Shown: positions 1-9,578, counted from the stretch's first letter. The stretch is 47,744 nucleotides of DNA from Deltaproteobacteria bacterium (GCA_016208255.1 JACQYK010000097.1:1-47744); one strand, 5' to 3'. Made by a program: numbers and translations. The notes: generated by a model from the sequence alone, not told the origin.

Positions 1-150
1 ACTTCCCGGTAAATGACAAAACAAACCTGAATATGGTTTGTTATCTTGTTGACTAATAACCTGGAATACATTACGATTTATCTAATCCTGGAGGGGAATA
101 AGCGGCAATTAACCATACCTTATGGATGACAAATTTTATAAGGAGGAATT

Positions 151-2069
151 ATGATGAAAGGCGGATATACCGGGAAAATGCTTTTTGTGGATCTGACCCA
201 GGGGAAGATCGAGGAAAAGGAACTCACGGAGGAAATGGCCAAACGTTTTATCGGCGGCTATGGAATCGGAGCCCGCATTCTCTATGACCTGATGAAACCG
301 GGGGTTGATCCCCTGGGACCGGATAACGTCATCGGATTTGTCACCGGGCCGTTGAATGGTACCGGCGCCTTTTTGGGGGCTCGATACACCGTGGTCTGCA
401 AATCACCGGTCACCGGCGGCTGGAATGACGCCAATTCCGGCGGCTTTTTTGCCCCGGAACTTAAAAAAGCCGGATACGATGCCGTGTTTATTTCCGGGGC
501 CTCGGATAAACCGGTTTATCTCTGGATCAAGGATGGGAAGGCCGAGATCCGGGATGCCTTCAAGTTGTGGGGCAAAGACGCCGTCGAGACTCATGAAGCC
601 CTGGTGACAGAAATCGGCGACAGGATGCTTCGCGCGGCCCTGATCGGGCCTTCGGGAGAAAAGCTGTCCCTGATGGCCTGCGTCATGAACGACTATCACC
701 GGGCTGCCGGTCGCGGAGGTCTGGGGGCGGTCATGGGTTCGAAAAAACTAAAAGCCGTCGTGGTCCGGGGAACAGGACAGGTTCCAATAGCCGATCCGGA
801 AAAATTGAAAGAGATCAACCAATCGTTACAATCCGCTATGAAAGAAGGCCCCATGGCCACCATTGCCCAAGCCTTTGCTCAGTTAGGGACGGGAATGGGA
901 ACCGGGGCCAATGCCCTTTCCGGGGATACGCCGGTTAAAAATTGGGGAGGCGTCGGTATTGTCGACTTTGGAGAAGAAAAGGCCCATAAACTGGATGGGG
1001 AGGCGTTGGTATTGTCGACTTTGGAGAAGAAAAGGCTCATAAACTTGACGCGGCCAACATGGACAAGAAGTTCAGAACCAAAAAATATGCCTGCGCTAAT
1101 TGCATTGTGGGATGCGGAGCCGACTATGCAGTCAAAGAAGGCCCCTGGCCCCTCAAGGAGACCTACCGGCCCGAATACGAAACCTCGGGAGCCTTTGGCA
1201 CCTTGTGTTTGAATGACAACGTGGAGTCGATCATCAAATGTAACGATATTTGCAACCGGTATGGCCTGGATACCATCTCGGTGGGGGCGACGGTGGCCTG
1301 GGCTATCGAGTGTTATGAAAATGGGATTTTGAATAAAGAGGAAACGGGTGGCCTTGAGCTGACCTGGGGGAATGCCAAGGCCATTGTCGACATGACCCAG
1401 TCTATCGCCGATCAATCCGGTCTGGGGAAAATACTGGCCCTGGGTTCCGCTGCCGCGGCTGCTAAGTTAGGAAAGGGGGCCGAGTATTTACAGACCGTGC
1501 AGGGTATTGAATTGCCCATGCACGATGCCAGACTCGCCCCGGGATACGCCCGAACCTATCAGATCGATCCCACCCCAGGCCGCCATGTCAAAGGAGGAAC
1601 GTGGCAGGGACAGGCCGGCCGGCCTAACAGGTACGATTTCAGCATCAACATCGGCCCCACCGATGTCACCATGACCGGCCGCATGGAGATCCTCAATGCC
1701 AGCGGGATCTGTTTATTCAGCGGGTTTCTTGGTGTTCGTGACCTGGCCCCAAAAATGCTGGCCGCTGTGACCGGCTGGGATGTTGATGATGTTTTTTTGA
1801 AAGAAACCGGCCTTCGAATTTTTAATATGAGACATGTCTTCAATCTTCGGGAAGGTCATAAACCATCCGAGGTACTAATGCCCCGAAGATTGGTCGGAGA
1901 ACCGCCTCAAACGGAAGGCCCCCTGACCGGGGTAACCATCGACCATAGGACTTTGGCCAAGAATTTCTTCGCTGCCATAAACTGGGATGCCGAGACCGGA
2001 AAACCCAGCCGTCAATCCCTGGAAGCCCTGGGCGGGATGGAGGATGTCATTCAAAATCTTTATGGATAA
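151..2069 (+). pseudogene. aor: Aldehyde:ferredoxin oxidoreductase, reading frame broken by a 53-bp tandem duplication
   Basis: Family enzymes oxidise aldehydes to carboxylic acids with ferredoxin, using a tungsten-bispterin cofactor and one [4Fe-4S] cluster in the cytoplasm. The first frame (151-1049) holds the N-terminal cofactor domain (GGYGIGARILYDL, GPLNGTG, CKSPVTGGWNDANSGGFF). The second frame, two bases displaced, holds the CxxCxxxC cluster motif (CANCIVGC), the later Cys in SGICLFSGF and the C-terminus. Joining them by removing one 53-bp copy gives about 621 residues, a normal AOR length. A strong AGGAGG (141-146) favours the second ATG at 154. The MoaD-like gene at 2963 fits the need for pterin cofactor. 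As printed the gene cannot make a full protein; assembly error is a serious alternative to true decay. Confidence 0.85.
944..1049 (+). repeat. 53-bp imperfect tandem duplication inside the AOR gene
   Basis: Copy 1 is 944-996 and copy 2 is 997-1049, matching at 49 of 53 positions. Because 53 is not a multiple of 3 it shifts the frame by two. All four differences fall at third codon positions of the AOR frame and are synonymous (GTC/GTT, GCC/GCT, CTG/CTT, GAT/GAC). Confidence 0.95.
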
Positions 2070-2076
2070 TTCTGAG

Positions 2077-2250
2077 TTAGACAGGATTTACAGGATTAAC
2101 TGGATTTTTGTGCCTTTCCGGAAGAAAGACACAAACCGAATCGTCCTGCGGTAAAAGGTTTTGTTTCCGCGGGAAGCGGATTGATGTTGCTCAGGGTCTT
2201 CCGGAGGCTGAGCAAACTACATGTAAATCTTGTTAATCCTGTCCGATAAT
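2077..2250. repeat. Dispersed foldback repeat, family A, copy 1
   Basis: The element starts TTAGACAGGATTTACAGGAT and ends TTAATCCTGTCCGATAAT, so the ends are inverted repeats. Inside are two hairpins: TTTGTGCCTTTC...GAAAGACACAAA and TTGCTCAG...CTGAGCAA. Related copies lie at 17330-17554 and 30561-30724. No coding sequence is evident. The remaining 2251-2401 stretch is AT-rich and holds only the ribosome binding site of the next gene. Confidence 0.85.
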
Positions 2251-2401
2251 TTTTTTCATAAAGCGACAGGGTTATAAATTTATTTAATTCAAGAAATTTT
2301 TTAACTTTAGATTTCCCTGGAGAGTCATAATTTTTAAAATCAGCTGATTTTGGCCTTAAAACCGGTATCAGGCAATTCACAAAATTCTCTTGGGAGGAAT
2401 T

Positions 2402-2818
2402 ATGAACACCGTATTCAAGAAATATAAAATTGAAAAAAACCGACTTTCGAGATGGTTCAGCGGTCTGGAAGTGTTATTGCTAGCCGGGACTTTTTGCCTT
2501 CTTCTCAATAACGTGGCATTGGCCGCGCCGCCTTTACCTCCTCATCCCCCTTTGCCGCCACTGCCGCCGCCCCCGCACAAGGTGCTTCCTCATCCTCCTC
2601 TACCGGTGCCGCCCCATCCACCAGGGGTTGTTATCCATCATCCGCCGGGACTTCCCCCGCATCCGGGGTGGGTTTGGGTGCCGGGCCATTATAAAGGGCA
2701 GCGCTGGATACCGGGCCATTGGGCCAGACCGAAGAGGTATTCAAGGTATGGCCGACGATATGCTCCCGGTCCTCCGCCTCTTCCCGGCCCTCCGCCCTCG
2801 CCTGGAAGGTTCAGGTAG
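2402..2818 (+). CDS. Secreted proline/histidine-rich protein
   Basis: 138 residues, function unknown. An N-terminal signal peptide is visible (basic start, then LEVLLLAGTFCLLL and an ALAA cleavage-like site near residue 44). The mature part is almost entirely Pro, His and Gly with a short aromatic segment, WVWVPGHYKGQRWIPGHW, that resembles the WxxGHW/YxxGxW repeats of small exported bacterial proteins. The C-terminus is Arg-rich followed by more prolines. GGGAGG at 2392-2397 selects the ATG at 2402. It stands alone between AOR and MoaD. The His/Pro content could suggest metal binding or cell-wall interaction, but that is only inference. Confidence 0.7.
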   Translation: MNTVFKKYKIEKNRLSRWFSGLEVLLLAGTFCLLLNNVALAAPPLPPHPPLPPLPPPPHKVLPHPPLPVPPHPPGVVIHHPPGLPPHPGWVWVPGHYKGQRWIPGHWARPKRYSRYGRRYAPGPPPLPGPPPSPGRFR

Positions 2819-2962
2819 GAATCAAAACCTGGGGGATGGAAAGGAAGTCTATCTTTCGAATGGGGGGAAGGCTTGACCTCCGGTCGGCGATTCCCCCTGT
2901 TTTTGAGCGTTTTCGGGCAAAACAATAATTGATTCTCTCTTCAATCCAACAGGGTCTAATCG

Positions 2963-3208
2963 ATGCAAGTGTCCGTTAAGTTATTTTCTTTCCTTGGCCA
3001 AATCGCGGGTACGGACCGCTTAACCGTTGATTTGATTGAAGGGGCCACGGTATCGGATTTATTGAGTTCTCTTAGTATTCAATTTGGAAATAAACTCCTG
3101 CAAAACGGACAGATCGTTGTCCTGATTAATCAAAAACAGGCCTTTTTTGAGTCCATCTTAAATGAGAATGATCAGGTTCTTTTGCTACCTGTCTTAGGAG
3201 GCGGTTGA
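2963..3208 (+). CDS. MoaD/ThiS-family sulfur carrier protein
   Basis: 81 residues with the beta-grasp length and pattern of MoaD, ending in the Gly-Gly tail (LPVLGGG) that is adenylated and thiocarboxylated by MoeB/MoaE-type partners. MoaD supplies sulfur for the dithiolene of molybdo- and tungstopterin. The position about 0.9 kb downstream of an AOR gene on the same strand fits a pterin-supply role, since AOR loci often carry a MoaD-like gene. No other moa gene is in the window. The ribosome binding site is weak. ThiS or another sulfur carrier cannot be excluded from sequence alone. Confidence 0.8.
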   Translation: MQVSVKLFSFLGQIAGTDRLTVDLIEGATVSDLLSSLSIQFGNKLLQNGQIVVLINQKQAFFESILNENDQVLLLPVLGGG

Positions 3209-3223
3209 TTTCCATCTTATTAA

Positions 3224-3348
3224 CAGGTTGCTGAAAGAGGCCCATCTACGGCGTTGTCCTCATCCTTCGTCACTGCGGCGTACCACTATGTACGCCTCAT
3301 TCCTCAGAATTTCGGGCGCCTTGTATCTGGACCTTTTTGAGCAACCTT
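3224..3348. repeat. Foldback repeat, family C (single copy here)
   Basis: The ends are inverted: AGGTTGCTGAAAGAGGCCC on the left, and the reverse complement of the right end reads AAGGTTGCTCAAAAAGGTCC. The interior (CCTCATCCTTCGTCACTGCG, then GTACGCCTCATTCCTCAG) is non-coding. MITE-like or REP-like; only one copy was found in this window. Confidence 0.65.
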
Positions 3349-3385
3349 TAAATAATGAGTTTCCCCCAACTATTAAGGTCAAACG

Positions 3386-4192
3386 ATGATCGCAACCCAG
3401 GAATTTGAAAAAGTTCTTCAAATAAAACTCTGCCGGTATCCCGAATTTATTCCGGCCGCGACTGTCTCCTCCTATCTGGTGGATGGTCTGCTGATTGACA
3501 GCGGACCGGCTCACACGGCGGAGGAACTGGCCGAATTTCTCCGGGACCGGAAGGTCAAAACCGTTGTCAACACCCACTTTCATGAGGATCATGTCGCGGC
3601 CAACCGATTTCTCCAGGACCGTTATGGGGTTGAAATTTTTGCGTCTGCGCTGGCGGTGGCCAAAATCAGTAAACCGGCAGTTCTCTATCCTTACCAGGAA
3701 GAAGTCTGGGGATACCCCATTCCCAGCCAGGTTCAACCGCTGGGAAAAGTCATCCGTACCGAGAATTTCACATTTGAAGTCATCCCGACACCAGGACATG
3801 ACCGGGATCATGTCTGTCTTTTTGAATCCAATCAGCGCTGGCTTTTTTCAGGCGATCTTTATATTGGCAAAAGACCCGTCGTCTGTCGTCCCCTGGACGA
3901 TCAATGGCAGATCCTGGAAGACCTGAAGACCGTCCGTGAGTTAAAACCCAGGGTCCTTTTCCCGGCTCCGGGCAATGTTCTTTTTGACCCGGGGGAAACG
4001 CTGGATAAAGTTATAGCCCATCTGAAATCCCTGGGAAGACAGATCGAAGAGTTGCATAATACCGGTCTGACTATTGAGGCCATAAGACAAAAAGTTTTTG
4101 GCGAAGAAAATCCCAGTGCCCCAAGAACCCAGAACCAATTCTCTTCCGAAAAGATGGTCAAATCCTTTCTCCGGTGGAAAGTTGAGACCTGA
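3386..4192 (+). CDS. Metallo-beta-lactamase-fold hydrolase
   Basis: 268 residues. The zinc-binding motif HFHEDH (His64, His66, Asp68, His69) is followed by His138 in PTPGHDRDH and Asp157 in FSGDLY, which together give the two-metal site of the glyoxalase II/MBL superfamily. The N-terminal strands (SSYLVDGLLIDSG) and C-terminal helix are those of small thioesterase-like or lactamase-like MBL proteins. The substrate cannot be told. It sits just upstream of an acetyltransferase on the same strand but separated by about 80 bases, so co-transcription is possible rather than certain. No signal peptide, so it is likely cytoplasmic. Confidence 0.85.
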   Translation: MIATQEFEKVLQIKLCRYPEFIPAATVSSYLVDGLLIDSGPAHTAEELAEFLRDRKVKTVVNTHFHEDHVAANRFLQDRYGVEIFASALAVAKISKPAVLYPYQEEVWGYPIPSQVQPLGKVIRTENFTFEVIPTPGHDRDHVCLFESNQRWLFSGDLYIGKRPVVCRPLDDQWQILEDLKTVRELKPRVLFPAPGNVLFDPGETLDKVIAHLKSLGRQIEELHNTGLTIEAIRQKVFGEENPSAPRTQNQFSSEKMVKSFLRWKVET

Positions 4193-4269
4193 ACGAGGAT
4201 TAAACGGCTCGTTGATCCGGTGTCAATCTCTATTGGAAAAGTCTGGGAATCGGTAAACGAATCAAGATC

Positions 4270-4773
4270 ATGCCTGTAGAAGTAACCATCAGACCAGCCA
4301 CAGCCAAGGATATAACCGAGCTGGTCGAAATTATCAGAAATGCGTTTTATGAGGTGGCCATCCGATTTGGCCTTACTGAAACCAATTGTCCCAAGCACCC
4401 TTCTAACTGCCAACCCGGTTGGATCGAAGAGGCCCTGGCCAAAGGAGTCCGCTATTTCATCCTTGACTCGGAAGGGCTTTCCTGCGGTTGTGTGGCCCTG
4501 GAACAGGCCGGCCCTGAAGTCTGCTACCTGGAACGGCTGGCCGTCCTTCCGGCCCAGAGGCGTCAAGGCTTTGGCCGGGCCCTCGTCGATCACGTCCTTG
4601 ACAGGGCCAGGGGATCAGGATCTAACCAGGTCGATATCGGCATCATCGCCGCCCAGACCGAGTTGAAGGAATGGTACCAGAAAATCGGTTTTATTGAGCA
4701 AAGAAAAGCCCGTTTCCCCCATCTCCCCTTCGAGGTCCTTTTTATGTCTATATCCATAAAGGACGATAAATAG
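4270..4773 (+). CDS. GNAT-family N-acetyltransferase
   Basis: 167 residues of the GNAT fold. It opens with the typical IRPATAKDITELVEII and carries the acetyl-CoA pyrophosphate loop in LAVLPAQRRQGFGRAL (Q/RxxGxG/A) at about residues 97-112. The C-terminal WYQKIGFIEQ motif is also typical. The acceptor substrate is unknown; it could be a small amine or a protein N-terminus. A Cys-rich insert (ETNCPKHPSNC) between the first helices is unusual. The Shine-Dalgarno sequence is weak. It lies downstream of the MBL hydrolase on the same strand. Confidence 0.85.
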   Translation: MPVEVTIRPATAKDITELVEIIRNAFYEVAIRFGLTETNCPKHPSNCQPGWIEEALAKGVRYFILDSEGLSCGCVALEQAGPEVCYLERLAVLPAQRRQGFGRALVDHVLDRARGSGSNQVDIGIIAAQTELKEWYQKIGFIEQRKARFPHLPFEVLFMSISIKDDK

Positions 4774-4810
4774 ATTAATAAAGCCTATCCTGAGGAAAAG
4801 ACGGTGGCCG

Positions 4811-4975
4811 ATGAATCCTATAATTGAAATCCAAGCGGCGAAGGAGTTGTCCTTAGAACGCAGTCTGGAGCTTTTCAGGTCGTCTGACCAGGAATTCGGG
4901 AGGATTCCGGTTATAAATAGAAGATCTTCCTCAACCGTTTATCCTGACAAAGGCTTTGATCGGGAGGTGATCTGA
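4811..4975 (+). pseudogene. Short ORF resembling a CBS-domain fragment
   Basis: 54 codons from ATG to TGA. The segment LERSLELFRSSDQEFGRIPV looks like the helix-strand core of a CBS domain (xALxLFxxSxxxRLPV), after which similarity fades. No recognisable ribosome binding site. It overlaps the 3' end of the opposite-strand gene at 4931-5662. It is most simply a leftover of a larger CBS-containing gene such as a chloride channel; expression is doubtful. Confidence 0.3.
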
Positions 4976-5662
4976 TGAAATTCGGCTCAAGGGTGTGGAA
5001 TGAACCTCCGTCCCTAAAAGGGCGGTTGAAGGGCGGACAAAAATCCGATCAAGTGAGAAGATGGGAAATTGGGAAGGATAGGTTCTCAAATTAATAGAAC
5101 TTCCGAAATGTGAAGGAAGGGAACGAAAATTCCTGGATCCCCACCGCCATTCATTAAAGTCGCCCAGGATGACCGTCAACCCATCCCGGTTCATCGAGAT
5201 GGCCCTGCGCAAGTGGGTTATCTGAGCGCGCCGCTCCTCACCCTTTAATCCAAGATGCGTGATGATCACCTGAACCCTTTGACCCTCGACGGCTAGTTCA
5301 ACCTCCAAGGCGCAGCGGGGTTCACAATCCGGAAAGCTTAGGTCGATATGGCGGGTGGACTGGATTTCATGACAGGTGAGAAGAGCGTTTCCGTAATATC
5401 CGTTATGACGATGAATCGTGGGTCCGGCAACGACTTCAAATCCCAAGGCCCGGGAAAGATGATCGATCTGGCTGAGGCCCTTCCCATCCTGCAGGGACGA
5501 GTCCACTTCCTGCAAACCGATGATGGTGGCCTTCAGTTTTTTGAGGACGCCGGCGATCCGGCCGGGGTCACAGAGCCCGTCTTTTCCAATGCAGCGGTGG
5601 ATATTATACGAAGCTATAGTCAGGGGGGTAGCCGATCCCGGTGTCGAAACCATTTTTTTCAT
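4931..5662 (-). CDS. Endonuclease/exonuclease/phosphatase (EEP) family protein
   Basis: 243 residues with EEP/DNase I-fold landmarks in order: IASYNIHRCIGKDG, the Glu in IGLQEVD, THLGLKGEERR, the catalytic GDFNEW and the C-terminal SSDHLPI His. These are Mg-dependent phosphodiesterases or phosphomonoesterases. The start codon overlaps the stop of the upstream PLD-VTT gene by four bases (ATGA), so the two are translationally coupled. In many proteobacteria a PLD-like cardiolipin synthase, a VTT membrane domain and an EEP protein occur together, which suggests phospholipid turnover, but the true substrate is not shown by the sequence. Confidence 0.85.
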   Translation of the reverse strand: MKKMVSTPGSATPLTIASYNIHRCIGKDGLCDPGRIAGVLKKLKATIIGLQEVDSSLQDGKGLSQIDHLSRALGFEVVAGPTIHRHNGYYGNALLTCHEIQSTRHIDLSFPDCEPRCALEVELAVEGQRVQVIITHLGLKGEERRAQITHLRRAISMNRDGLTVILGDFNEWRWGSRNFRSLPSHFGSSINLRTYPSQFPIFSLDRIFVRPSTALLGTEVHSTPLSRISSDHLPIKAFVRING

Positions 5663-7809
5663 TTATTCTTCCTGCTCATTCTCGTGTATAAAAATTTAAC
5701 GTAACTGGCTCTGTTAAGCCACCTTTTGAAAAAGTGGGTCGCGGCCATAATGATGGCGGTAATGGCGATGAGGATGAAAAAATGATGCTGTTCAGGGTTT
5801 GAGATCGCTCGGGCGAGACTTGTCTGAAAAAGGGTGATAAAGAGGATACCAGGAACCATTCCAATGATCGTTCCCAGGATATAATCTCTGAGACGAAGGC
5901 GGGAAGCCCCGGCGATGAGGTTGACGACAGTGAAGGGGAGGATTGGAAAAATACGGAAGAAAATAATCGCATCCAGGCCGTGGCGAGCCAATCGTCGGCT
6001 GAGCTGATTCAAGTGGCCTCTTGCCAAACGACGGACCAGGTCACAACCAATCATATTTCCCACTCCATATCCGGCGATGGCACTCGAAATACAACCCGCA
6101 AGGGAATACAGGATTCCAGCCATAGGCTCAAAGGTGAAAACCGTCATAAAAATCAATAAGAGAACAGGAAACATGACGAGACCACCAACCACATAGATAA
6201 GGATTACGATCGGGAGGGCCAGGGGGTTTTCCCGAAAGGAACCCGACCAGGTCATCAGGGTTTGGAGGTCAATCCAATCCCTTAAAGGGGACCATTTCCA
6301 GAGGCCGGCCAAGACCATCAGTAACACAAGAAGTAACGCTCCCCGCAGAAAAGGTCGGCCTGCCGATTCATCCCCATCGGAGGGTATGAATTCCTCAATT
6401 AATCTTTCCTTATCCAGGGGACGCTCCGGATCGAAGATAGCAGCTTCGGGAAGAAGGCTGCTCGCCCATTGCGGGACATCAGCGACTAATGGGCGGAGGG
6501 TATGGTTCTCTCCCCGAAGGGCCTCCACTGCCTCCAGGAGAGAGTTTTTCGAAGAAATGGCCTCTGCTATTTTTTCCGGGAAGACAGCCAGATGCTCGGC
6601 CAGGAGGATGTTCCGAAATCCAGCAATCCCGTCCGATTGATGGTCATTCCCCTCCGAGTCGATGGTAATGTCACATTCCGTATCCAATCCCATCGACCGG
6701 TTGCTGAGGTTGGATGATCCGATACGGGCCATTCGATCGTCGATCACCATGACTTTAGAGTGGAGGTTGACACCGATTTCTTCAAGGCCGGGAACGACGG
6801 GAAAGTATATCCCCAGATGGCCGTGCCAATCCGCCTGCCGCAGCCGGCTCAGGAGGCCCGTCCGCAATAGACCCATACTGTTTTCTTCGAGCCAGCCGGA
6901 ATTTTTCCTGGGGAGGATAACCAGGATCTCCGGACCGTCTTTTTCTTTCAGGCGTGCGGCAAGGGCTTCGCCGATACGGGCCGAGGTAAAGTACTGCGTT
7001 TCAATGTAAATGGAGTGATGGGCGGCCCCGATCATATCCAGATAAAGCGATTCAACCTCCCGTACCTCAGATCGTCCCATGAAGGCCGGGGGGGTTCGTG
7101 AGATGGCCACAGAAGCCTCTTCGATGTGGGGTTCCAGATAAGAAGGCCATGAATTATCTTGAACAGTCACTCGCCTTAGATGCTGACCGGTGGCTAAGTA
7201 CCACCTTTCCCTTGCGATGTCCCCAAGATGCACCGCTGCCTCTCCGTCCATGATGACCTGGACATCATGAAACGGTTTGTAGATTGTCCCATCGGGATCT
7301 ACCCGCTTCGGATCATGAACATTATGGCTCGGGGTATCCCAGCGGGAACGGGACAGGTCGAAACCTCCGGCGAAAGCGACCTCATCATCTATCACCACGA
7401 TTTTTTGGTGGTGGGAGGCTCCAATGGGGTGTGTCCCGTCGAGTTTGAAGTGGAGTCTTCCCCGGCCTTCCAGACCCAGATCGAAGATAGGTTGAACTTG
7501 CCGTTCAAACCTGTAAAAGATGGAGAAATCCCAATTGAGTACGTAGATATGAAGACTGGGCCGCCGCGCCAAAAGGGCCTGGAGGAAATCCCCAAGTGGG
7601 TTTGGTAAACCGGAGGGATCCTTATCGCGCCTGAGAAGGATGCGGGTGTCAATATCCCAGCTGAGGATGACGATGGTTCGCTGGGCCTTAAGCGCAGCCT
7701 CTTTGAATGCCTTGAAATAGGCTTCACCATCAATGAGGAAGGCCACCCTGTCAGCGCGGGTCCGCTTCCAGCAATTTCTTCCTTCGATGAAGATAGATGT
7801 GCTTCCCAT
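5659..7809 (-). CDS. Phospholipase D-like protein fused to a VTT (SNARE-associated) membrane domain
   Basis: 716 residues. Two HxKxxxxD motifs form the PLD active site: HQKIVVID (His134, Lys136, Asp141) and HSKVMVID (His350, Lys352, Asp357), each followed by a Gly/Ser-rich turn (FAGG, IGSSN). After a linker the C-terminal third holds several hydrophobic helices (GALLLVLLMVLAG, LPIVILIYVVGGLVMFPVLL, GYGVGNMIG, FRIFPILPF) of the DedA/VTT type. The product is probably an inner-membrane transphosphatidylase or phosphodiesterase, cardiolipin-synthase-like. It is translationally coupled to the EEP gene. The ATG is a reasonable start; no signal peptide precedes the first PLD domain, so that domain is probably cytoplasmic. 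Confidence 0.9.
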   Translation of the reverse strand: MGSTSIFIEGRNCWKRTRADRVAFLIDGEAYFKAFKEAALKAQRTIVILSWDIDTRILLRRDKDPSGLPNPLGDFLQALLARRPSLHIYVLNWDFSIFYRFERQVQPIFDLGLEGRGRLHFKLDGTHPIGASHHQKIVVIDDEVAFAGGFDLSRSRWDTPSHNVHDPKRVDPDGTIYKPFHDVQVIMDGEAAVHLGDIARERWYLATGQHLRRVTVQDNSWPSYLEPHIEEASVAISRTPPAFMGRSEVREVESLYLDMIGAAHHSIYIETQYFTSARIGEALAARLKEKDGPEILVILPRKNSGWLEENSMGLLRTGLLSRLRQADWHGHLGIYFPVVPGLEEIGVNLHSKVMVIDDRMARIGSSNLSNRSMGLDTECDITIDSEGNDHQSDGIAGFRNILLAEHLAVFPEKIAEAISSKNSLLEAVEALRGENHTLRPLVADVPQWASSLLPEAAIFDPERPLDKERLIEEFIPSDGDESAGRPFLRGALLLVLLMVLAGLWKWSPLRDWIDLQTLMTWSGSFRENPLALPIVILIYVVGGLVMFPVLLLIFMTVFTFEPMAGILYSLAGCISSAIAGYGVGNMIGCDLVRRLARGHLNQLSRRLARHGLDAIIFFRIFPILPFTVVNLIAGASRLRLRDYILGTIIGMVPGILFITLFQTSLARAISNPEQHHFFILIAITAIIMAATHFFKRWLNRASYVKFLYTRMSRKNK

Positions 7810-8065
7810 ACCATCTTTTTAAGGGGAGGGGTACAACCGTACCAAAGGAGGAATCCCCTTTGTCTTTTACTCGACCTGGAGGGCTGGAGGTCAATCCATA
7901 TCTGCAATTCCTTCGCCGAACCATAAAATCCACTTTCATGGATTTGATAAGAACATGATTTTCATGAAAAATTATAAAGCAGGGATAGGACGGGATCAAG
8001 ATAAAAAATGGGGTGGGCCGAGGAGTAGGGGAGACGTCCTAGTAATAAAGGGGTCCTAAATCGTA

Positions 8066-9358
8066 TCAGGCATATTGGATTTCCTGAAAACGGCTCCTTA
8101 ATTGAATGACTTCATCCTTAACCTTTTTCCCTTTCAGAACAGCGCTGATTAAGGCCGCTACTTCTTCCATTTCCTTTTCCTTCATACCGAATCGGGTCAG
8201 CTCCTGAACCCCTATCCGAAGACCGCTCGGATTTTTTGGATCCTGATCTCCCGGTAGGAGATTATAATTGACAATAATATTATTCTCAGACAAATGCCGG
8301 GCGATTTCTTTGGCCGAGCCGTTTTTAGAAACTTTTAAAGCGATCTGATGGCTTTCCGTAAATCCGAACTCTTCGGCTTCCACCTGAATGTGATTTTCTG
8401 AAAAAGCCCGGCCCAGGGCTTTAGCGTTGGAAACGATCTGCCGGGCGTAAGCTTGGCCGAAAGCCTTCATCTCCCGGATGGCGATCAAAAGCCCGGGAAT
8501 GGTATGCAGATGATGATTGCTGGAAGAACCGGGCATGATCCCCCGGTCTATACTCGACCACCAGTTTAACTCGATTTCCGATTGGCAATTTCCCAGTATG
8601 ACCCCCCGTTGAGGTCCGGGGAAGGTTTTATGGACGCTGGCAGCGATAAAATGGGCCCCTTCAGGGAAGGGATCCTGGAACTGACCCCCCAGGATCAGTC
8701 CCAAGACATGGGCGGCGTCATAGAGAACCGGTATATTTTTAGCCCGGCAAATTTCGGCAATTTCCTTGACCGGTTCGGGAAACAAGAAAAGGCTTTTGCC
8801 CAGAACCACCATTTTGGGGGAGGTTCTCTCGATCAGGGCTATCCCTTTGGCGACATCCATAAGATAACCGTCCGGGGTGGTGGGCCAATAATGGAGGGAT
8901 ATGGAATCTTCGCCTCCCACCGTTAAGGCCTGCCCGCGAATCTGGATTCTTCGGCCGAAAATACCGATCGGATTATGGCTGATGTGACCTCCGGCATCGA
9001 TCGAGTTGACGATCACCGTATCCCCGCCCCGCAGAATAGCCAGGGCGACGGCCGTATTGGCCTGATTCCCGCTGATGGGCCGCACGTCAACATGAGTGCA
9101 CCTGGCCAGCTCCATCATCTCCCTGGTCGCCATATTCTCAAGTTGATCAATAAAAACCGTCCCTTCGTAATAACGGTTGGTGGAAAGTTCGGTGTTGGGA
9201 TGCCCTTCAGCATAGCGTCCCATAAAATCACTGCATTCGATTTGGCGGACTGCGGGAGATTGGGTGTTCTCGCTGGCAATCATATTCAGGGTCTCCCTGC
9301 CCCTCCACTGGTTTTGGTTTTCAACAATCTTAAGAATATCAGATAGTTCTACCGACAT
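8066..9358 (-). CDS. Serine hydroxymethyltransferase-like PLP enzyme
   Basis: 430 residues from the ATG preceded by GGAG (the in-frame start 66 bases upstream has no such site). SHMT-family features: NMIASENTQSPAVRQ, YAEGHPN, RPISGNQANTAVALAIL, LYDAAHVLGLI and the PLP lysine in SVHKTFPGPQRG. Classical GlyA has THKTLRGPRGG, so this is a divergent, archaeal-like member. SHMT interconverts serine and glycine with a folate or pterin C1 carrier; aldolase-type activity on other beta-hydroxy amino acids is also possible. It is monocistronic, with 256 non-coding bases before the next gene downstream. Confidence 0.8.
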   Translation of the reverse strand: MSVELSDILKIVENQNQWRGRETLNMIASENTQSPAVRQIECSDFMGRYAEGHPNTELSTNRYYEGTVFIDQLENMATREMMELARCTHVDVRPISGNQANTAVALAILRGGDTVIVNSIDAGGHISHNPIGIFGRRIQIRGQALTVGGEDSISLHYWPTTPDGYLMDVAKGIALIERTSPKMVVLGKSLFLFPEPVKEIAEICRAKNIPVLYDAAHVLGLILGGQFQDPFPEGAHFIAASVHKTFPGPQRGVILGNCQSEIELNWWSSIDRGIMPGSSSNHHLHTIPGLLIAIREMKAFGQAYARQIVSNAKALGRAFSENHIQVEAEEFGFTESHQIALKVSKNGSAKEIARHLSENNIIVNYNLLPGDQDPKNPSGLRIGVQELTRFGMKEKEMEEVAALISAVLKGKKVKDEVIQLRSRFQEIQYA

Positions 9359-9578
9359 GGGTTTCTCCGTTTGACAAATAAGCCAGGAATATATTTTATA
9401 TTTATGCCTAAAAGGAAGCCGCATGTCAACCTGATCTTTTGGGAAGCCGGACTTTTTCAGGCAGGTTGAAAGGCCGGTCCAAAGAAGGACACACCCCTTC
9501 TTCGATATTTTTGCATTATTGCTTTAATCCTGGTAATATTCCTCCCATTTAATGTCAGGTTACACCCCGGTAAAAACC

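Noticed and set aside
879..1415. 178-codon minus-strand frame across the AOR duplication
   Set aside because: Antisense to aor on both sides of the break; open by chance because of the duplication.
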